Counted from the first letter of the stretch, positions 44,898 to 53,877 are shown. The stretch is DNA of 64,000 bases from Bacillota bacterium (GCA_023418995.1 JAEZYP010000065.1:1-64000); one strand, 5' to 3'. The notes: a model not told the origin generated them from the letters alone. Program-made: numbers and translations.

Positions 44898-46043
44898 TTA
44901 TGATTTTTTAAATAGTTTCTTGAAGAATTGAGCTATCCTGCTGAACAGGCTGCGCTTTTCCTTCTTGGTAGTAATCATCAGGTTAATCGGGTATTTTCTT
45001 TTTCCGACCTTCCAGTAAAGAAGCTTCACGTTTGCGTCGGTCCACTCCTTCATGTTAACCACAATCTGAGAAAGACTTGAGAAGTCATTCCCGATAAAGA
45101 ATTCGCATTTGGACGCAAGGTAGGTATCCTTCAAAATTTCAATTCCCTGGCGTCTTTTCACCATAGGACTCACCGGGAACACCTCATTGTCTTCCTCTGA
45201 AAACCGGCGGCATTCCGTAGAAACGATCATGGAACCATACTTCTTGCGGTATTCCTTTAAAATATCCTCGCTGTTAGTCAGCAGAAATATCTTTTTAATA
45301 TTGTACTGATCGATATATTTTTTAATTTCCTTATGGTACGGCAGATTGGGCTGCAACGTTTTTTTATTCCACTGCCGCCAACCGGTTTTAATCCCCTTTT
45401 CTGTTGGTTGATCCGTCTTTTTGCGGTAACTCTTGGACACATATTTATACTGTCCATTCCCTTTATTTTTGATAAGAGCTTGTTTCTCGTCCGCCTTGCA
45501 AATATGAACGGCAAGAATCGGAGTACTATCCCGCAGCCACGAGTTGTAAAACCCGTCTATTTCCACTTTAATGTCCGGCTTAATGCGGATATATTTATTA
45601 AAAAGGTACCGATAAATCTGGCGTACGGTCATACCATAAGCCGCATGGCCCTTCTTAATAAACGGAATCAGATTATACAGATCGAAGTAGACGTCACCGA
45701 CCAGCACGTTTGCCTTACAGGTTAGCATATCGCCGATATTACGGTACACCCATGTCTCTCTGGACGGGTCGTCAACCAGTAGGTTATCCTGATCCCATAC
45801 GGGCGGATAGAAGGTGTACTCCGGTTTTGCCACATCAAAGATCGTATAGTTGGATACCGGCTCAAAATATAACTCAAATCCGTTTGTATGCATAAATCCG
45901 TTATGAAGACAATAGGTAGGCCAATAAACGATTGGAATGCGATCCGTTAATTCCGCAATCAAAAGCTGGTTCAGCACATGGTCCACATCGGCCCATAAAA
46001 TGTAGCTCCACGCTTTGATCAGCAGAAACCTATCACTCGCCAT
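44898..46043 (-). CDS. NodZ/FUT8-like (GT23-type) paralogue C, donor site degenerate
   Basis: A 381-residue member of the same tandem family. Residues 1-180 align without gaps with B, but H180-I-C182-K replaces HxR, and LLTN257 replaces the TD pair. An insertion of about 35 basic residues (YKYVSKSYRKKTDQPTEKG) follows the motif. The tail ends RSLFSRIAQFFKKLFKKS, an amphipathic cationic helix likely to touch membrane. Loss of the key Arg and Asp suggests it no longer binds GDP-fucose normally; it may be a structural subunit or have changed donor. AGGTGAT lies about 11 nt before the ATG. First gene of this operon segment. Confidence 0.72.
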   Translation of the reverse strand: MASDRFLLIKAWSYILWADVDHVLNQLLIAELTDRIPIVYWPTYCLHNGFMHTNGFELYFEPVSNYTIFDVAKPEYTFYPPVWDQDNLLVDDPSRETWVYRNIGDMLTCKANVLVGDVYFDLYNLIPFIKKGHAAYGMTVRQIYRYLFNKYIRIKPDIKVEIDGFYNSWLRDSTPILAVHICKADEKQALIKNKGNGQYKYVSKSYRKKTDQPTEKGIKTGWRQWNKKTLQPNLPYHKEIKKYIDQYNIKKIFLLTNSEDILKEYRKKYGSMIVSTECRRFSEEDNEVFPVSPMVKRRQGIEILKDTYLASKCEFFIGNDFSSLSQIVVNMKEWTDANVKLLYWKVGKRKYPINLMITTKKEKRSLFSRIAQFFKKLFKKS

Positions 46044-46193
46044 ACTCTGTAATCACCTCTGTCAAAAGATATTCATATTATCTTATGTAAAGCAGAAAAT
46101 TTGGTGAGAAAATATTCGCCGCGTATTCCCAAAAACAAGACAGGCTGTTTGATTACGGTAGGGTAGCTTGGGACAAAACACGGTTACCCTCAA

Positions 46194-46229
46194 AAACAGG
46201 CACCTCCATTGACATGGAAATGCCTGTTT
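46194..46229 (-). terminator. Terminator between the epimerase operon and the fucosyltransferase operon
   Basis: AAACAGGCA (46194-46202) / TGCCTGTTT (46221-46229). On the minus strand the stem runs into TTTTTGAG right after the epimerase stop. It divides the manC-E1-epimerase operon from the paralogue operon; a weaker AGGGTA/TACCCT hairpin lies next to it (46159-46190). Confidence 0.78.
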
Positions 46230-46246
46230 GCAGAAACGTGGTCCAA

Positions 46247-47287
46247 TCAATTTTCAAGTAGCTTTTTATTCCATTCAATTGTACGCGCCAATCCCTCGCG
46301 AAAGGGTTTAAACGGAGGAAGGTGGAATTCCGAGCAAGCCTTGGTTACGTCCAACTCCACGATATCCGGGGAATTCTTTACCAGATTACCAGACGGAAGC
46401 GGAATGTTCTCAATTGAAAGCACACTGCCTGTTTGAGCGCAGATTTCCTCAGCGAGCTGACGGATGGTAATCCGCTCGTTTCCGCCTGTGTTGTATACAA
46501 AATCGCTTCCATAAAGAAGAACAGAAAGTAGCATGAGAGCCAAATCGGCAACATAGCAGAAGGTTCTGATTTTGCTGCCGTCATCCAGCATGGTGATTTT
46601 GCGGTTCATAAGCGCCTGGTTAATAAACTGCCCCATCACCCGTTTATCCCTGATTGTCAGACCGGGACCGTAGCTCATTGAAATTCTTGCGATTTTAACA
46701 TCAACGGATTCAAAGCTCCGGTAAGCGGAGCAAAGGGTTTCCCCTGTTCGTTTGGATTCGGCATAAATAGAGCGGACGCTCAGCGGTGAACACAGCCCGG
46801 GGAAGTCCTCGCGGGTGGGAATATGGGCGAAATCAGGCTCGCCATACACTTCAGAAGAGCTGAGAAACAGAATCCTCGCGCCGTCTTCCTTTGCTTTTTT
46901 TAAAAGATTTTCTGTAACAAGAATGTTCAGCCGAATCGTCTCGGAATAATTTTTCATAAAAATTTCCGGCTGGGCGTAAGTCGCGGCATGAATGATAAAA
47001 TCTGTTTTCCAGGGAAATTCCACACCCGCGCCCGCGAGGTCAATCGGGTAGAATTCATATCCGCTGTTCCGAAAAAGATCTCGCAGCTTTTCGCCCGGGC
47101 TATGCTTACTGACCGCAATCAAATGAATTCCGGCATTCTGCTGCGTGTTGGCGAAATGCAGCAAATAGATGAGATAAGTCCCGATCAGCCCGTTGGCGCC
47201 CGTTATCAGGACGGTCTTATTCTTCATGGGAGACAGGTCAATTTTCGGAAGGTACTCCAAACAGTCCTGAGCAATCATTTCATCCAA
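46247..47287 (-). CDS. NAD-dependent epimerase/dehydratase (UDP-glucuronate decarboxylase-like)
   Basis: A 346-residue extended SDR: TGANGLIGTYLIYLL (NAD fold, residue about 28), IIHAATYAQPEIF, SSSEVYGEPDFAHIPTRED, catalytic YAESKRTGE, and ARISMSYGPGLT. It resembles the dTDP-glucose dehydratase/UDP-xylose synthase branch, but the sugar is not certain. The start is a TTG at 47287 with GGAGG 8 nt upstream. It follows the E1 beta gene by 12 nt, so the two belong to one operon with manC. Confidence 0.86.
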   Translation of the reverse strand: MDEMIAQDCLEYLPKIDLSPMKNKTVLITGANGLIGTYLIYLLHFANTQQNAGIHLIAVSKHSPGEKLRDLFRNSGYEFYPIDLAGAGVEFPWKTDFIIHAATYAQPEIFMKNYSETIRLNILVTENLLKKAKEDGARILFLSSSEVYGEPDFAHIPTREDFPGLCSPLSVRSIYAESKRTGETLCSAYRSFESVDVKIARISMSYGPGLTIRDKRVMGQFINQALMNRKITMLDDGSKIRTFCYVADLALMLLSVLLYGSDFVYNTGGNERITIRQLAEEICAQTGSVLSIENIPLPSGNLVKNSPDIVELDVTKACSEFHLPPFKPFREGLARTIEWNKKLLEN

Positions 47288-47299
47288 ACAAACCGCCTC

Positions 47300-48343
47300 C
47301 TATTTCATCAGTTCAATTGCCTGCCTGCGAATGGTTTCGGCATCGGGATAGAACACTTTCTCCAAAACATCGCTGGCCGGAGTCGGGGTATCGGGGCAGC
47401 AAACGCGCATAATCGGCTTTTTCAGCAAGGAAAATGCCTTTTCACTAACCACAGCGGATATTTCTGATGCTACGGAGCCTGTTTTGCTGCCGGTATCCGC
47501 AATAATCAGCTTGCCGGTTTTCGCCAGCGACTCAAAGATAATGGCTTCATCCAGTGGTTTAATTGTTCTGGGATCAATCACTTCAGCAGAGATATGATCC
47601 TCTGCCGCCAGCTTTTCCGCCGCTTTCAGCGCTTCTACCAGCATATAGGATAACGCGACGATCGTAACATCGCTGCCGGGTTTTCTTACGACGCCCTTTC
47701 CAAACGGAATGGAATATAGCGTTTCCGGAACATCCCCCATGGTTTTGTATAACCACCGGTGTTCAACAAACAATACCGGATTGTTATCTATAACACTTGA
47801 AATCAAAAGTCCCTTTGCGTCATACGGGGTAGCCGGAACCGCGATTTTCAGCCCTGGCACGTTCATCAGCATACCCTGCACACACTGGGAGTGCTGTGCG
47901 CCGGAGCCCCAGCCGCGTGCGCTGATGGTTCGCACCACCATTGGAATGGGCACCTGCCCGCCAAACATATAGCTCCATTTGCTCGCGTGATTCACAAGCT
48001 GATCCAGAGATATAATCAGAAAATCCATACGGCTGTGAATCAAAATCGGGCGCAGCCCGGTCATAGCCGCCCCTGCCGCAATGCCGGTAAGAGCGTTTTC
48101 GGAGATGGGCGTATCGAACACTCTGTCTTTGCCGTATTTCTCCTGAAGGCCTTTTGTTGTTCCGAAAACTCCGGCGGGGTCATCCACGCCTTCCCCCAGA
48201 ATGAACACCCGTGGGTCTCTTGCCAACGCCTGATCGGTTGCCTCAAAAAGTGCATCCTTGTAGGAAATGACTCTGCCGGTATCCGATTCGCCGCCGATAA
48301 AAAAGCTGCCTTGTTTTTCTACTTGTACTGTCGTCCATGGCAT
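47300..48343 (-). CDS. Thiamine-diphosphate E1 component, beta subunit (PDH/acetoin-dehydrogenase-like)
   Basis: A 347-residue transketolase-like Pyr domain protein. Start MPWTTVQVEK (GAGGGG upstream). Motifs: ISYKDALFEATDQALARDPRVFILGEGVDDPAGVFGTTKGL, DTPISENALTGIAAGAAMTGLRPI with the catalytic Glu that activates ThDP, and the C-terminal transketolase domain IDPRTIKPLDEAIIFESLAKTGKLIIADTG. It pairs with the E1 alpha gene (19-nt gap). No E2, E3 or lipoyl protein is present in the window, and it sits amid nucleotide-sugar genes, so it may transfer an acyl or ketol unit to a sugar intermediate instead of serving a dehydrogenase complex (inference). Confidence 0.85.
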   Translation of the reverse strand: MPWTTVQVEKQGSFFIGGESDTGRVISYKDALFEATDQALARDPRVFILGEGVDDPAGVFGTTKGLQEKYGKDRVFDTPISENALTGIAAGAAMTGLRPILIHSRMDFLIISLDQLVNHASKWSYMFGGQVPIPMVVRTISARGWGSGAQHSQCVQGMLMNVPGLKIAVPATPYDAKGLLISSVIDNNPVLFVEHRWLYKTMGDVPETLYSIPFGKGVVRKPGSDVTIVALSYMLVEALKAAEKLAAEDHISAEVIDPRTIKPLDEAIIFESLAKTGKLIIADTGSKTGSVASEISAVVSEKAFSLLKKPIMRVCCPDTPTPASDVLEKVFYPDAETIRRQAIELMK

Positions 48344-48362
48344 AATAGTTTCCCCTCTCTCC

Positions 48363-49328
48363 TTATTTGGAATAAACAAAATCCATGAGTTCTTCCGGCT
48401 GAGGCTTCGGGGAATTCTGCGCGTATTCAAAGGCATCCTGAATTTTCCCGGCAATCTCCTCCAGCATGGCTTTTTCTGCCTGGTCATTCCATAGACCGGT
48501 GGAAATCAAATATTCCCGGCACCATTTGATTGGGCACTTCGAAAGCCAATAGTCATACTCCTCCCTGGACCGGAACCCGTTGCCAACGTCGTCTACCGCG
48601 CCGATGTGTCCCTTCCAGCGGTAGGTATCACAGTCCAGAAAATAAGGACCGTTACCGTTGCGGCAGGCATCTACCGCTTCCTGCGCATATTTTGACACCT
48701 CAAGAACATCGTTTCCGTTAATCTTCTGGCTTGTGATGCCGTAGGAAGCAGCCCATTGCGAGAGGTCAGGATTACGGTGCCTCTGTGAATCAGCCGAGTT
48801 GATGGCGTAATGGTTATTCTCACAAATATAGATAACCGGAAGCTTTTTCAGCGCGGCAAATTGCAGGCTCTCGTGGAAGGTGCCCTCGTCCACCGCTCCG
48901 TCTCCAAAAAATGTCGCGGTTACCCTGCCGTCTTGCCGAAGCTTTGAAGCAAGCGCCGTTCCGGTGCCGAGCGGGATATCCCCGCCAACAATCGCCGAGG
49001 AGCCGAAGATTCCGACCTCCGGCGCCACGAGGTGCATGGAGCCGCCCCTGCCGTGAGAGCAGCCTGTTTTACGCAGGTAAAGCTCCGCGACCATCTTTTT
49101 CAGATCTCCGCCCTTAGCCAGATACTGCGCGTGGCTCCGATGTGTTAAGAAGAGGTAATCGTCCTTGCTCAGATGGATGCATACACCCGCCGCAATGGCC
49201 TCCTGCCCTATAGAAAGGTGGATCGGCGTTTTTATTTCATCATATTTGTATTCATCACAAATCCGGTTTTCAACCATCCGGATTAAAACCATCATTTTAT
49301 AAAGCTCTATGAGCTTATCAGTTTCCAT
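48363..49328 (-). CDS. Thiamine-diphosphate E1 component, alpha subunit (PDH/acetoin-dehydrogenase-like)
   Basis: A 321-residue ThDP-binding subunit starting at METDKLIEL (AGGAGGG about 11 nt upstream). Motifs: THRSHAQYLAKGGDLKKMVAELYLRKTGCSHGRGGSMH, and the ThDP/Mg motif GDGAVDEGTFHESLQFAALKKLPVIYICENNHYAI (GDG...NN). The TPP-binding region is complete, so it should be catalytically capable with the beta subunit. It lies between manC and E1 beta in the glycan operon. Confidence 0.87.
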   Translation of the reverse strand: METDKLIELYKMMVLIRMVENRICDEYKYDEIKTPIHLSIGQEAIAAGVCIHLSKDDYLFLTHRSHAQYLAKGGDLKKMVAELYLRKTGCSHGRGGSMHLVAPEVGIFGSSAIVGGDIPLGTGTALASKLRQDGRVTATFFGDGAVDEGTFHESLQFAALKKLPVIYICENNHYAINSADSQRHRNPDLSQWAASYGITSQKINGNDVLEVSKYAQEAVDACRNGNGPYFLDCDTYRWKGHIGAVDDVGNGFRSREEYDYWLSKCPIKWCREYLISTGLWNDQAEKAMLEEIAGKIQDAFEYAQNSPKPQPEELMDFVYSK

Positions 49329-49380
49329 ACAATCTGTTCCCTCCTGTAAACCATAATTCAATATTATTCGTTTTTCCTGC

Positions 49381-50448
49381 TTACGTGTAGCTCTCGTAAT
49401 CACCCGATTTCAGCCGGTCCACAAGGCATTTTACCTCTTGTACCCGCTCCCGGGGGCAGATTAATACCGCGTCGTCTGTAACGGCGATGACCGTATTCTC
49501 CATACCAATGGCGGTCACCAGAGCCTTATTACCGTATATAATGGAATCCCTCGTATCGATTCCCACAAAATTCCCCTTAATCTTATTTCCCTCTGAATCC
49601 TCGCTTAGAATAACAGACAGGCTGTCGAGACTTCCGATATCGTCCCAGTCAAAAAGACCCTTTACCGCTAAAATGTCCGTGCTTTGCTCAAGCACTCCAA
49701 TATCAAAGGAGATGCCGGGAATTTGGGCATAAGCATCTTTTAACAGGACGCTGTAATTCTTCTCCTCCGCTCCGCTAACCGCTTCTGAGAGCATTTTGTA
49801 ATGTTCCGGAAGAAACTGTTGAATATGCTTTGCAAAGGCTTCCAGATTTCCCGCCACAATACCGCTGTTCCACCAGTAGCATCCTTCGGCTAGAAACTGT
49901 ACTGCTTTTTCCAAATCAGGCTTTTCCGTAAATTTTTGCACCGGACAAACTTCGCTTTGCAGCTGGGCATCCACTTTAATATACCCGTACCCGGTAGCCG
50001 GATAAGTCGGCGCGATTCCTATGATGACAAGTCCTTTCGTATTTTCCGCCGTTTGGAACGCCTGCCGTATCGCAGCCCGGTATTCGGATTCATCCTTGAT
50101 ATATCCGTCTGCCGGAAAGAAACAGACGGTTCCGGTCTTTAACTTTTCATATAACAATAACGCCGCATAGGCAATACACGCGGCCGTGTTTTTCCGAAGA
50201 GGTTCAACAATAATATTGGAAGCAGGGATTTGATTCTCCAGCGTTGTTTGTGTTATTTCCGCAAGCTCCTGATTCGTTATCACAAAGCAGTTTTTTAAGG
50301 GTACTACCTGACTGATCCGTTCCAACGTATGGATCAGCATGCATTTATCGCCGTCAGCGCAGATAAACTGTTTCGGCTTCTTTTCCCGTGAAATAGGCCA
50401 TAGTCTGGAGCCCGTTCCACCCGCCATAATAACAGCATATTTTTCCAA
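49381..50448 (-). CDS. manC: Mannose-1-phosphate guanylyltransferase
   Basis: A 355-residue GDP-mannose pyrophosphorylase making GDP-Man from Man-1-P and GTP. Signature MAGGTGSRLWPISREKKPKQF, VEPLRKNTAACIAYAALLL, FFPADGYI, and KFTEKPDLEKA with WWNSGIV. It has only the nucleotidyltransferase domain and lacks the isomerase half of bifunctional ManC. Start: TTG at 50448 with AGGGTGA just upstream fits the usual N-terminus; GTG 50454 and ATG 50490 are alternatives. It supplies GDP-mannose for gmd and fcl. Confidence 0.92.
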   Translation of the reverse strand: MEKYAVIMAGGTGSRLWPISREKKPKQFICADGDKCMLIHTLERISQVVPLKNCFVITNQELAEITQTTLENQIPASNIIVEPLRKNTAACIAYAALLLYEKLKTGTVCFFPADGYIKDESEYRAAIRQAFQTAENTKGLVIIGIAPTYPATGYGYIKVDAQLQSEVCPVQKFTEKPDLEKAVQFLAEGCYWWNSGIVAGNLEAFAKHIQQFLPEHYKMLSEAVSGAEEKNYSVLLKDAYAQIPGISFDIGVLEQSTDILAVKGLFDWDDIGSLDSLSVILSEDSEGNKIKGNFVGIDTRDSIIYGNKALVTAIGMENTVIAVTDDAVLICPRERVQEVKCLVDRLKSGDYESYT

Positions 50449-50585
50449 ATTCGTCACCCTGATTAAATCAGATTTGCATGTATCACTCATTGTTTTGATA
50501 AATACACCCTGATGCAATCTATGCAGATACAATCCATTTTGTTCGATACGCGGACGGGTAGTTACAGCTGTCGGAAAATGTCGTA

Positions 50586-50614
50586 TTGAAAAGAGGAAAT
50601 TTTTGCCGTATAAT
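50586..50614 (+). promoter_or_regulatory. Promoter of the acyltransferase gene
   Basis: -35 TTGAAA (50586-50591), 17-nt spacer, -10 TATAAT (50609-50614). Confidence 0.82.
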
Positions 50615-50652
50615 CATATGAGTTTTGTATTATGATTGAAGAGGGTGCTGTT

Positions 50653-51720
50653 TTGAAGAAAGACACTGCGACTGGAAGAAAAACACGGGATATGAATGTG
50701 GAGCTTCTGCGGATTATTTTAATGCTGATGGTTGTTACACTGCATTATTTAAGCCACGGGGGAATTCTGGACGCAACTCCCCTGGGCGGCAGCCATGACA
50801 TATTTATATGGGGATTGGAAACGCTCAGCTTTATTGGGGTGGACGGCTTTGTCATTATCAGCGGTTATTATATGTCGGATTCAGATTTTAAATTAAAAAA
50901 GCTTTTTTCACTGGTGCTTCAAATCGTATTCACTTCAATTGTCATTTATCTACTCTTCGCGGTACTCGGGCTTGCACCCTTTACCCGCTACGATACGTTC
51001 GGTGCTTTTTTTCCGATTATCACCGGAAAATACTGGTTCGTTACCAGCTACGTGTGCCTATACTGCCTGACCCCATTTTTAAACGCGGTGGTTCGCAACG
51101 TGACAAAACGGCAGCTCCAGGCTCTGGTAATCCTGCTAAGCCTGATGTTCTGCTCCTGGCGTGCGTTCTTCTCTCCGCTGACCATGATGAATACAGACGG
51201 GGGCTATAACGTCGTGTGGCTTGTCTGCCTTTACTTTTTTGCGGCATACCTCCGGCTTTACTGGGATTTTAAAATCAACAAATGGATTTATCTTGCGGTC
51301 TATTTCCTCTGCTGCGGCTTTGTGCTGTGGAATAAATGCCAGGGGAACGATGATTTTCTTGCTTACATTTCTGTTCCGATAACCACTGCGGCAATCGCGC
51401 TGTTCCTGTTCTTCCGGGAAGTAAAAATCAACAGCTCTGTGTGGAGCCGCATCATCGGTTTTATTTCGCCATTAACGTTCGGCGTTTATCTGATCAGCGA
51501 GAACATCTGGCTCCGCAGCATACTTTATACAAAAATACTGCAAACACAGCTGTTTATCGGTACCCCACAGATCGTTTACGCAATCCCAATGTCCATTCTG
51601 GCCATTTTTTTCGGCTGTATCCTGATTGATTTTGTTCGGAGCATCCTGTTTCGGCCGTTGCTCAGCAGCATGCTGTTTCAGGATATTTGCGGTAAAATAG
51701 AGGACAAAATGGCCGCCTAA
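50653..51720 (+). CDS. Membrane acyltransferase (acyltransferase_3 / OafA-like)
   Basis: About 355 residues, with roughly 10 transmembrane helices. The start is probably TTG 50653 (GAGGGTG 8 nt upstream); an ATG at 50632 lacks a site. Features: DMNVELLRIILMLMVVTLHYLSHGG with the catalytic-His region, GVDGFVIISGYYMSDSDFKLKKLF, and YWFVTSYVCLYCLTPFLNAVV. Such proteins O-acylate exported glycans. It is divergent from manC with its own promoter and closes the glycan cluster on the right. Confidence 0.87.
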   Translation: MKKDTATGRKTRDMNVELLRIILMLMVVTLHYLSHGGILDATPLGGSHDIFIWGLETLSFIGVDGFVIISGYYMSDSDFKLKKLFSLVLQIVFTSIVIYLLFAVLGLAPFTRYDTFGAFFPIITGKYWFVTSYVCLYCLTPFLNAVVRNVTKRQLQALVILLSLMFCSWRAFFSPLTMMNTDGGYNVVWLVCLYFFAAYLRLYWDFKINKWIYLAVYFLCCGFVLWNKCQGNDDFLAYISVPITTAAIALFLFFREVKINSSVWSRIIGFISPLTFGVYLISENIWLRSILYTKILQTQLFIGTPQIVYAIPMSILAIFFGCILIDFVRSILFRPLLSSMLFQDICGKIEDKMAA

Positions 51721-51739
51721 CCGGTTAGCTCTCTCCCGC

Positions 51740-51780
51740 AACAACAAAGCCTTTATGCGTTGCATAAGGGCTTTGTTGTT
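51740..51780. terminator. Terminator between the acyltransferase gene and mntH
   Basis: AACAACAAAGCC (51740-51751) / GGCTTTGTTGTT (51769-51780), extended by TTATGC/GCATAA. It serves two convergent genes but lacks a long T-tract. Confidence 0.75.
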
Positions 51781-51815
51781 AATAAACCAATCAGTTTTCT
51801 TCCTCTTGTTCTTCT

Positions 51816-53126
51816 TTAGCCCGTTAAACCGGCAAAGGTAAGGCACAAAAGCACGCAGTTCAGCGTAATAATGACGGCTGCAATGATACCGCCTAAAAGT
51901 TGCACCCACTTTTTATTCCGGAAAATTCCCATTAAGTCCTCACGGCTTGAGATTGCCAGCATCTGTATAATCGGTATCGGAAGAATAAAGCTCAATACAA
52001 CCTGACTGATAACAAGGGCGGTCATCGGATTGATCCCCAGAGCAATAATGATCAACGCGGGCAGCATTGTAATAATTCTTCTCAGATTGACCGGAATACT
52101 GAGGTTTACAAAGCCCTTCATAATCGTCTGACCCGCCATGGTTCCCACCGCGGAGGAGGATAATCCGGAAGCAAGCAGGGCAATTCCAAATGCGCCGCTG
52201 GAAAGCGAACCAAGCAGCGGTTCCAAAGATTTATGAGCCTGCTGCATGGTATCCACCTGTAACCCGTTGGCAAAAAATACAGCCGCGGACACCACAAGCA
52301 TTGCCGCGTTGACAAAGAACGCAATGTTCATCGCAATGGCAATGTCAATTTTCTCCATTTTCAGGTGATGCTTCTTTCCTTCTGGGGTCGTATCTGTGCA
52401 CCTGCACTGAACCAGCTGAGAATGGAGATAAATGACATGAGGCATGACAGTCGCACCGAGCATTCCCACCGCAATCATAACGGCTTCCCCGTTCGGCAGG
52501 CTTGGTATCAGGGTGTGCACCCCTACCTGCGCCCAATCCGGCTTAGCGAGAAAAATCTCAACCAGATAGGCTACGCTGATGATACCCACCAGCACTGAAA
52601 TAATAATTTCGATTGCCTTCTGACCGTATTTTTCCATATAGCAGATCAAAAAGGTAATCACCCCGGTGATCAAACCTGCGTAAATCATCGGAATGTTAAA
52701 AAGGAGATTCAAGCCAAGCGTTCCGCCAAGAAATTCCGCAAGATCGGTCGCCATCGCGCCAAGCTCCGCCATAATCCAGAAAAACCAGTTAACCGGTTTT
52801 GAGAACACCTTTGCGCACATCTCCGGCAAATTGTGACCTGTGGCGATTCCCAGTTTAGCGGACATAGTTTGAAGAAAAATCGCCATTAAATTGCTGAAAA
52901 GAATGACCCAGAGCAGGTTATAGTTAAACTTGGAGCCCCCGCTGATGTTCGTCGCGAAATTACCGGGATCAATGTAAGCAACACTTACGACAAATGCAGG
53001 CCCCAAGTATTTGGTTAGCTGCAAAAGCCGGCTTTTTCTGTATGGAATATAGGGTCTGTATATGGCTGTACTGCCGGAATTCAGCCCGACTAACCCTGCG
53101 CTGACAGCACTTTCTTCCGTTTGCAT
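51816..53126 (-). CDS. mntH: Nramp-family Mn2+/divalent metal transporter
   Basis: A 436-residue, 11-helix Nramp transporter. The start MQTEES has AAAGGTG 9 nt upstream. Metal-binding motifs are present: helix 1 AYIDPGNFATNISGG (Asp-Pro-Gly-Asn) and helix 6 GATVMPHVIYLHSQLV (Met-Pro-His). H+-driven Mn2+/Fe2+ uptake is expected. It is divergent from an MntR-like repressor 213 nt away. Confidence 0.93.
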   Translation of the reverse strand: MQTEESAVSAGLVGLNSGSTAIYRPYIPYRKSRLLQLTKYLGPAFVVSVAYIDPGNFATNISGGSKFNYNLLWVILFSNLMAIFLQTMSAKLGIATGHNLPEMCAKVFSKPVNWFFWIMAELGAMATDLAEFLGGTLGLNLLFNIPMIYAGLITGVITFLICYMEKYGQKAIEIIISVLVGIISVAYLVEIFLAKPDWAQVGVHTLIPSLPNGEAVMIAVGMLGATVMPHVIYLHSQLVQCRCTDTTPEGKKHHLKMEKIDIAIAMNIAFFVNAAMLVVSAAVFFANGLQVDTMQQAHKSLEPLLGSLSSGAFGIALLASGLSSSAVGTMAGQTIMKGFVNLSIPVNLRRIITMLPALIIIALGINPMTALVISQVVLSFILPIPIIQMLAISSREDLMGIFRNKKWVQLLGGIIAAVIITLNCVLLCLTFAGLTG

Positions 53127-53214
53127 AGGGATGATCACCTTTCATAAATATATAAATATAAAATATGCCGGCAAAGTCTAACTGAAAATATTCAGGAATT
53201 TATCGGTATCCTGA

Positions 53215-53232
53215 TGTTAGCCGAGCCCAACA
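53215..53232. promoter_or_regulatory. Candidate MntR operator
   Basis: TGTTAGCCGAGCCCAACA is an imperfect palindrome (TGTT...AACA) between divergent mntH and mntR. The match to known MntR boxes is loose, so this is tentative. Confidence 0.3.
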
Positions 53233-53339
53233 TTCTTTTATTAATACAAATTATGATGAATTCTTAAAAAGTGTTCCCATATGGAATGAATCTGCAAAAG
53301 CAGGAATATATTTATTTATTAACATAGGGCAGGTGTGAT

Positions 53340-53834
53340 ATGGAAGAAAAAGATTTTTATACTTTCAGCGGATATATGAAAAAAGATGAGAACCTTCTTA
53401 CGGCATCAATGGAAGACTACCTTGAAATGATTTACCGGCTGTCGCTGAACACCGGCTTCACGCGTATTCATTCGCTTGCCCAGGCACTCAACATTCAGCC
53501 CTCCTCCGCGACCAAAATGGTTCAGCACCTTTCGCACATGGGTCTGATCAAGTATGAACGCTATGGGTATATCATGCTGGAGGAAAGCGGAAAGGTCGAG
53601 GGCGCACGGCTGTTAAACCGCCACATGATTATTGAGGATTTCATCCGGATAATCGGTGTGAATCAAAAAAGAGTGCTCGAAGAAACAGAAAAAGCGGAGC
53701 ATATGTTTTGCGTGGAAACCATCCAGTGCTTTCAGCATTTTGTGGAATTCATGGTAAGCCACCCTGAATTTAAGGAAAGCTACGTGCAGTATCTGAAAAA
53801 GATGAAAGCTTTATCTGAAGCTGCCGCAGAATAA
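53340..53834 (+). CDS. mntR: Mn-dependent DtxR/MntR-family repressor
   Basis: A 164-residue DtxR-family regulator: winged HTH (about 20-85: SMEDYLEMIYRLSLNTGFTRIHSLAQALNIQPSSATKMVQHLSHMGLIKYERYGYIMLEESG) and a dimerisation/metal domain (RHMIIEDFIRIIGV, ETEKAEHMFCVETIQCFQHF). The E-x2-H metal positions (EKAEHMF) are kept. There is no SH3 domain, so it is MntR-like and not IdeR-like. Divergent to mntH, which it should repress when Mn is plentiful. Confidence 0.9.
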   Translation: MEEKDFYTFSGYMKKDENLLTASMEDYLEMIYRLSLNTGFTRIHSLAQALNIQPSSATKMVQHLSHMGLIKYERYGYIMLEESGKVEGARLLNRHMIIEDFIRIIGVNQKRVLEETEKAEHMFCVETIQCFQHFVEFMVSHPEFKESYVQYLKKMKALSEAAAE

Positions 53835-53877
53835 AGCGCCCGGATGATACGGTTTGCTCCATATCACTCCGGGCGCT
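53835..53877 (+). terminator. mntR terminator
   Basis: AGCGCCCGGA (53835-53844) / TCCGGGCGCT (53868-53877) directly after the mntR stop, then CATCTTTTG. The T-tract is short. Confidence 0.75.
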
